A DNA stretch of 64,000 bases from Pseudoscardovia radai (GTDB taxonomy: Bacteria > Actinomycetota > Actinomycetes > Actinomycetales > Bifidobacteriaceae), in contig NZ_MWWR01000019.1 in assembly GCF_002259605.1 (NCBI RefSeq), positions 1 through 64,000 on the forward strand. The letters run 5' to 3'. Numbering within the stretch: the stretch's first letter is position 1; each line of letters opens with the position of its first letter. Shown piece after piece: positions 59,738 to 64,000 of the stretch. A model generated the notes under the pieces. The model had not been told where the DNA came from. It worked only from the letters and a program-made list of their open reading frames with translations, and searched no databases. Both the position numbers and the translations under genes were made by a program.

Positions 59738-59808
59738 GGGCGGGCGGCGATACGCGGGAGACGCGCCGGCCATGATGCCGCCGGCGCTTAGGAATCCAAG
59801 GAGAAGCG

Positions 59809-61905
59809 ATGGCCATCTCATTCAAGCAGCGTGTCTGCGAGACCTGCGGCGGCGACCTCGTGCTCGACCAGGCGCGGTGCTGCTACATCTGCATGTACTG
59901 CGGCAACACGTACGAGCGCAGCGAAAGCTACGACGGCAACCTGTCCGTGCGCAACGCCGCGCTCCAGGCGCTGAACAGCGTCGCGTCGCTCGGCGGCAGC
60001 CTTGACAAATGGGACACCGTGGAGGACAACCTCAACGACTGCCTCAAAATCGACCCGTCCTACGCGGGCACCGTCGTGGCGCAGCTGGCGGCAGCGTTCA
60101 CGCGCGTGCGCGTTCTGGGGCGCACCGATCCCAACGCGGCGAAGGCTGAGCTGTCGAAGGTGAGCGGGGCCTACGCCAAGCTCGGCAAGGGCTTCGACCC
60201 CTCGACCCACGGCGACGAGGCCGATTTCTACGACGCCATCGAATCCGCCGACGCGCGTACCCTGCTGGCCGGCGTGTTCACCGCCTTCCATGACGATGCG
60301 CGCGCCTCCTACCTCGAAAACGGCATCCATTCCTCCGACCTGCATTCGAGCGAGGCCGCCATGATGCTTATCACGCGCGCCTTCGAGCAGAAGGACTGGG
60401 ACAAGCTGGATGACACGCTCACGTCCCCGGCCGTCATCGACGCGAACGCCGTGTTCGCGCGCCTCCTGACCGAATACCCCGACCGCGAGGGCAAGGCCCA
60501 GGACGCCGAGCTCCTGCTGGGCAAAGGCGTCGACGCGCAGGCCGCGCGCGAGGCGGCGTCCGCGTATCTGCGCAGTTCCGACGACGCCCCTGACACGAAG
60601 GTGGCGGTTCTTCAGCGCTGCACGGCTCACGGCGTCGCGCCGACCGGCGAGGCGATGGCGAAGCTGCTGGGCGAGGCGGGGCCTAAGTCCTGCTCCACGA
60701 TTTTCGAGAAGCTTCCCGGAGGCGTACTGACCGACGATGACGTCGCCCAGCTGACGCGTGCCCTTCAGGCGAACGAACCCGTGGACGTGATGGGCACGTG
60801 CCTCGCGGCGCTCGCCGCGGCGGGTTACTTTGTGGATCTGCGCGCCGACGACGCCCTCGCCTTCATGGAGCGCGCTGACCTTTCGGTGGCCGACCGCGTG
60901 TCGGGCTGGAAGACGTTGTGCGACGCGGGCCTCGAACCACGCCGCCGCCAAAGCGTTTTTGACGATATTCTGCTCAAGCTCCCCGCCGCGGATGCCGCGA
61001 AAGGCGTCGCGGATGCCGCGAAGGACGCGGCGCAGGAATCGTCCGACACCGCGGATTCGGCAGCGGCGCAGGAATCGGCGCCCGCGCAGGAGTCGTCCGC
61101 CGCAGTGGATCCGGCGGCCGCCAAGCCCACGCTTCTCGCGGCCATCGCCGCCACGCTGCCGGATGGTCCCAGCCCCTTCACGGTGCGCACATACCTAGGC
61201 GAGTCCACCATCGATGGAACCGCCAAGCCGCAGGTGCTCGCCTCGTTCCTCGGCACGCTCGGCTCCGCGCCGGTGATTCGCACGGCCGCCTCGGACTACG
61301 AGCACACGCATCCGGACGATTCCGACACCGCCCTCGCCGTGCTGCGCGTCCTTGCCGAGGCGGGCATCATCGACTCCATCGGCGGCAGCATGGGCTCGGC
61401 CGGTTTCCAGGCCGTCGGCTCCGGCGTTCAGGCCTCGCCCCACGCACTCGACGAATACCTGACGCTCACCCTGAAGCCCAATGCCTCAGAGCCCTTCAAC
61501 CCCACCACCGCGCAGGGCCTCGTGGTACCCGGACTGCAGGTGAGCCCCGGCAACGCCATGTCGTTCCTCTTCGCCACGCCCGACTTCCCGGGCAAAGGCG
61601 ATATGTTCGCCCACATGCTGCACGGCACCGTGCTGGACGCCGACGCCCCGGTGCAGGTCTATACGCAGCCGACGGGCGCGCTTCTCATCGCCCCGCTCCT
61701 ACAGTGCTACCTTCTGGCCAGCACCGACGGGCCCGACACGGCGCAGAGCGTCATCGCCGCGCTGCAGCCGGTGACGTCCCAGCTCAACTGCGACGTCACC
61801 TTCGCCGGCACACCGACGCGCTTCCGCAAACTCGTGCGCTCCGGGCAGGTGACGGTGCCGCAGTCCACGGCCGCCTTCTGCGAGGGGATAGGCATGTTCC
61901 AGTAG
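59809..61905 (+). CDS. Zinc-ribbon protein of the SPFH operon (YdjG-like N-terminus)
   Basis: The 698-residue protein starts with a TFIIB-type zinc ribbon: CETCGGDLVLDQARCCYICM, then CGNTYERSE. A long helical repeat-like middle follows, then an Ala/Ser/Gln-rich linker (about 400-445). The C-terminal alpha/beta domain has SPHALDEYLTLTLKPN, GLVVPGLQVSPGNAMSFLF and PTRFRKLVRSGQVTVPQ. YdjG of B. subtilis also joins a zinc ribbon to other domains in an SPFH operon. The start follows AAGGAGAAGCG. No enzyme motif is seen. Confidence 0.78.
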   Translation: MAISFKQRVCETCGGDLVLDQARCCYICMYCGNTYERSESYDGNLSVRNAALQALNSVASLGGSLDKWDTVEDNLNDCLKIDPSYAGTVVAQLAAAFTRVRVLGRTDPNAAKAELSKVSGAYAKLGKGFDPSTHGDEADFYDAIESADARTLLAGVFTAFHDDARASYLENGIHSSDLHSSEAAMMLITRAFEQKDWDKLDDTLTSPAVIDANAVFARLLTEYPDREGKAQDAELLLGKGVDAQAAREAASAYLRSSDDAPDTKVAVLQRCTAHGVAPTGEAMAKLLGEAGPKSCSTIFEKLPGGVLTDDDVAQLTRALQANEPVDVMGTCLAALAAAGYFVDLRADDALAFMERADLSVADRVSGWKTLCDAGLEPRRRQSVFDDILLKLPAADAAKGVADAAKDAAQESSDTADSAAAQESAPAQESSAAVDPAAAKPTLLAAIAATLPDGPSPFTVRTYLGESTIDGTAKPQVLASFLGTLGSAPVIRTAASDYEHTHPDDSDTALAVLRVLAEAGIIDSIGGSMGSAGFQAVGSGVQASPHALDEYLTLTLKPNASEPFNPTTAQGLVVPGLQVSPGNAMSFLFATPDFPGKGDMFAHMLHGTVLDADAPVQVYTQPTGALLIAPLLQCYLLASTDGPDTAQSVIAALQPVTSQLNCDVTFAGTPTRFRKLVRSGQVTVPQSTAAFCEGIGMFQ

Positions 61906-62027
61906 GCCCGCGCTCCGATGCCGGAAGGCATTGGAGTCACACCACACCGGCACAACCACACCGCTAGAACATAACCACACAGGTACACAACCACAACAGC
62001 ACCACACTCAAGGGGAAGGAGGACGAG

Positions 62028-63938
62028 ATGTCCGCTTACGATGATGACGACGACAGCGCTGTCCTCGAGGCGCAGATCGCCCACCTGCGGAGCCAGATCA
62101 GCTCCTGCCAGTGGGATATCCAGGAGCTCAACGGCGAGATCGACTACGCCGTGGCGGCCCTGAACGAATTGCGCGGCCGGGCCGCGGACATGTCGCGGCT
62201 GGTCACAGGCGACCTCAAGGGTCTTAACGGCCGTCTGAACGGAAACGCCGTCGACACGCGCGACGTACATATGGCCATCGACAACGTCTCGCGCCGCTAC
62301 TTCCGGTACCGCAGCGAGGCGCAGGCCACGCGCGCCCTGACGCATGACACGGCCCGCTACTACGAGCAGTTCGGCTTCTACAACAGGCTGCGCCGCGTCT
62401 CCCTGGGCTCCGTCATGGCCGTGGACTCGCATCTGATCGTGCAGGATACGGCGCGGAAAATCGTGGAGAAGGAATACCTGAAGAACACCGATTACTGGCT
62501 CGCCTACGCCACGATGGCCGTGATGCTGTGGTGGACCGACGAGCGTGAGGCGGCGGAACGCGCGCGTGACCGTGCGCTGCAGCTTTCCCAGACCAAGGCC
62601 TCGCTGTTCTTCCTCTTCGTGTGCCTGCGCTTCGGCCGCACCAAGCCGGCAGCGCAATGGTACGACTTCTACCTGCGCTTCGTGCAGGTCAACGATGTGG
62701 GTGACGAATTCCAGTACCTGCTCGAGGCGCAGCTGAGTGGCGCGTTCGACGCGGACGCCACCCTCGCCGCCTCGCTCAGGCGCCGCATGAAGGACCTCAA
62801 CCACCAGCTGAGGGACTCCGACCCGACCTTCGACTCGCGCGTGGCGCGCAGAACCTGCGAGGACATGCGTGCTCGCGCGCATGTGACGGAATTCGACTTC
62901 TACTACCTCGCGCAGTACTGCCCGGCCGTGCCCGACCTCAAGCGCATCCTCTCGGACGCCGAGAAGAACGAAGTGGCGGCGCAGGACTACGACGCCCTCT
63001 CGAAAATTCGGCCCGCGCGCGGCAACACCGCGGAGAAGCTCGAGGACTCCATCTATAACGTCATCAACTCCATGGACGAGCCGGAGGAGGAGCTGTACCG
63101 GCGCATCCGCCGCAACGAGCTCATCGTCAAGGCCCGTGGCGACGTGGCGCAGGCGCAGAAGGCCTATGACGAGCGCTACCCGAAGGATCGCGGCACGTCC
63201 TACGCCGACCTGCTGCTGCGCTGGGCGTTCGCCGAGGACGACCGCCGCATCCTGCCCCAGGCGCGGCGCTGGGCCATCGAGCAGGTGGGCGGCGGCATCC
63301 GCCAGGGAATGGACGATTTCGCCGCCGGCTACCGCGGCGAGGTTCGGGAGCGCTACGAGATCGACGTGGACGGTTGGAAAGGCGAGTTCGCCGAATACGA
63401 ACGCGACCAGGCCGTGCAGAGCTTCGCGGCGTACTTCGAGAAGAACCGCACGTCCATGTACCTCAAAGACACCTATGTGCGCCTGCTCATCGCCATCACC
63501 GTGATCGGCGTGGCGCTGCTGCTCCTGTCGATCCTGGCGCCGCTTGTACCCGTCATCGTCATCGGGGCGCTCGAACTCGTCTTCGGCGGCATGGGCACGT
63601 GGCTTCGCATCGTGTCTCTGCGCGACCGCGTGGAGCACCGCCGGCTCAAGGACATCGAGATCATCTCGAACACGCTGGCGGAGCTCGGCACGTGGCGCCG
63701 CGCCTACCAGCAGGCGGACGCGCAGTTTGCCGATCTCGACGCGGCGCTCGACATCCTGCTCGGCCCCGACGCCAGGCGCACGCAGCCGACGGGGCAGGAG
63801 GGCCAGCCGATGGCGCCGCCGCAGCCGATGGCCGTTGCACAGCCGATGGCTCCACCGCAGCCCATGGCACCGCCGCAGCCGGCGCAGCCCGTCCAGTCCA
63901 CGCAGCCCGTACAATCCGCATATCCGACGCAGGCCTGA
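62028..63938 (+). CDS. Coiled-coil membrane protein of the SPFH operon
   Basis: The 636-residue protein has a short acidic start and a coiled coil (about 12-65; VLEAQIAHLRSQISSCQWDI). Helical repeat-like sequence follows (about 85-440; YWLAYATMAVMLWWTDEREA), then two adjacent membrane helices near 485-530 (RLLIAITVIGVALLLLSILA; VPVIVIGALELVFGGMGTWL). A Pro/Gln-rich tail with repeats of QPMAPP closes it. ATG 62028 follows GGGGAAGGAGGACGAG. It ends 10 bp before the next start. Confidence 0.78.
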   Translation: MSAYDDDDDSAVLEAQIAHLRSQISSCQWDIQELNGEIDYAVAALNELRGRAADMSRLVTGDLKGLNGRLNGNAVDTRDVHMAIDNVSRRYFRYRSEAQATRALTHDTARYYEQFGFYNRLRRVSLGSVMAVDSHLIVQDTARKIVEKEYLKNTDYWLAYATMAVMLWWTDEREAAERARDRALQLSQTKASLFFLFVCLRFGRTKPAAQWYDFYLRFVQVNDVGDEFQYLLEAQLSGAFDADATLAASLRRRMKDLNHQLRDSDPTFDSRVARRTCEDMRARAHVTEFDFYYLAQYCPAVPDLKRILSDAEKNEVAAQDYDALSKIRPARGNTAEKLEDSIYNVINSMDEPEEELYRRIRRNELIVKARGDVAQAQKAYDERYPKDRGTSYADLLLRWAFAEDDRRILPQARRWAIEQVGGGIRQGMDDFAAGYRGEVRERYEIDVDGWKGEFAEYERDQAVQSFAAYFEKNRTSMYLKDTYVRLLIAITVIGVALLLLSILAPLVPVIVIGALELVFGGMGTWLRIVSLRDRVEHRRLKDIEIISNTLAELGTWRRAYQQADAQFADLDAALDILLGPDARRTQPTGQEGQPMAPPQPMAVAQPMAPPQPMAPPQPAQPVQSTQPVQSAYPTQA

Positions 63939-63947
63939 GGAGGAACC

Positions 63948-64000
63948 ATGAACCTAGGGCAATCGTCCATCGACGAACTCCAGCAAACCGTCGACACCTT
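63948..64000 (+). CDS. Next operon gene, N-terminal fragment only (window edge)
   Basis: An ATG at 63948 follows GAGGAGGAACC and the frame stays open to the end of the window (MNLGQSSIDELQQTVDT). Only 17 complete codons are visible, so no family can be named. Confidence 0.65.
   Translation, partial: MNLGQSSIDELQQTVDT

Noticed and set aside
57524-59821. 765-codon minus-strand open frame opposite the SPFH and membrane genes
   Set aside because: It spans two real genes and their spacer, and its composition (Arg, Leu, His, Val) is typical of an antisense frame in high-GC DNA.
61707-63914. 735-codon minus-strand open frame
   Set aside because: It lies opposite the coiled-coil membrane gene and the end of the zinc-ribbon gene; no start signal or domain is present.
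1-64000. tRNA, rRNA or CRISPR arrays
   Set aside because: I looked for T-loop-like GGTTCGAATCC strings, conserved rRNA segments and spaced repeats and saw none; a tRNA scan would be decisive.

Overview
This 64 kb window comes from a high-GC actinobacterium, most likely a Bifidobacterium. That placement is an inference from codon and base usage, AGGAG-type ribosome sites, and the style of the zinc-ribbon, SPFH and IS3-type proteins; no rRNA or other phylogenetic marker is present. Apart from a few transport and envelope genes, it reads as one long accessory and defence island.

Region by region. 1-2163: an IS3-family element (a single fused 597-aa transposase with a histone-tail-like linker) has split a YddG-like exporter gene. 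2263-12677: a secreted hypothetical protein, a pentapeptide-repeat protein, a large superfamily 1 helicase, an orphan HigA antitoxin, a class II Fic protein, a Panacea/SocA antitoxin with a frameshifted Doc toxin, a CtkA/HipA-like kinase, an XRE regulator with two matched operators, and a membrane protein. 12842-15187: a GmrSD-type restriction enzyme (DUF262/DUF1524) with a C-terminal EVE/PUA-like domain. 15346-28083: a phase-variable type I restriction-modification locus. On the minus strand lie hsdR, hsdM, an Mrr-type nuclease gene and the expressed hsdS. They are followed by a plus-strand tyrosine recombinase and three hsdS cassettes without a normal 5' end, linked by a perfect 32-bp repeat and conserved central repeats. 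28440-32185: an amino-acid ABC transporter operon carrying an ATC-hydrolase-like gene, suggesting cysteine or thiazoline salvage. 32295-33398: an orphan HsdR N-terminal-type protein.

33836-50405 is the most interesting part. It holds, all on the plus strand, a DUF4236 protein, a NERD-nuclease/degenerate FtsK-like protein, a small membrane protein, a membrane-anchored zinc-ribbon GTPase, a GrpE homologue, a lid-less DnaK homologue, a 1028-aa zinc-ribbon/fibronectin-like protein, a second zinc-ribbon GTPase, a 933-aa protein with the features of the GTPase-associated GAP1 N-terminal domain, and a membrane protein. I read this as a GTPase-plus-Hsp70 conflict (defence) system. A near-identical structured element of about 110 bp lies just before it (33549-33656) and just after it (50422-50530), each upstream of a gene.

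50752-53882 holds a coiled-coil protein and a Sel1-repeat protein. 53990-55960 is an IS607-type element with a serine recombinase and an intact TnpB. 56117-57136 is a choloylglycine hydrolase/penicillin V acylase family enzyme. 57539 to the right edge is an operon of an SPFH/double zinc-ribbon protein, a membrane protein, a zinc-ribbon protein and a coiled-coil membrane protein, similar in layout to the Bacillus ydjGHI envelope-stress genes. It continues past the window with a gene starting at 63948.
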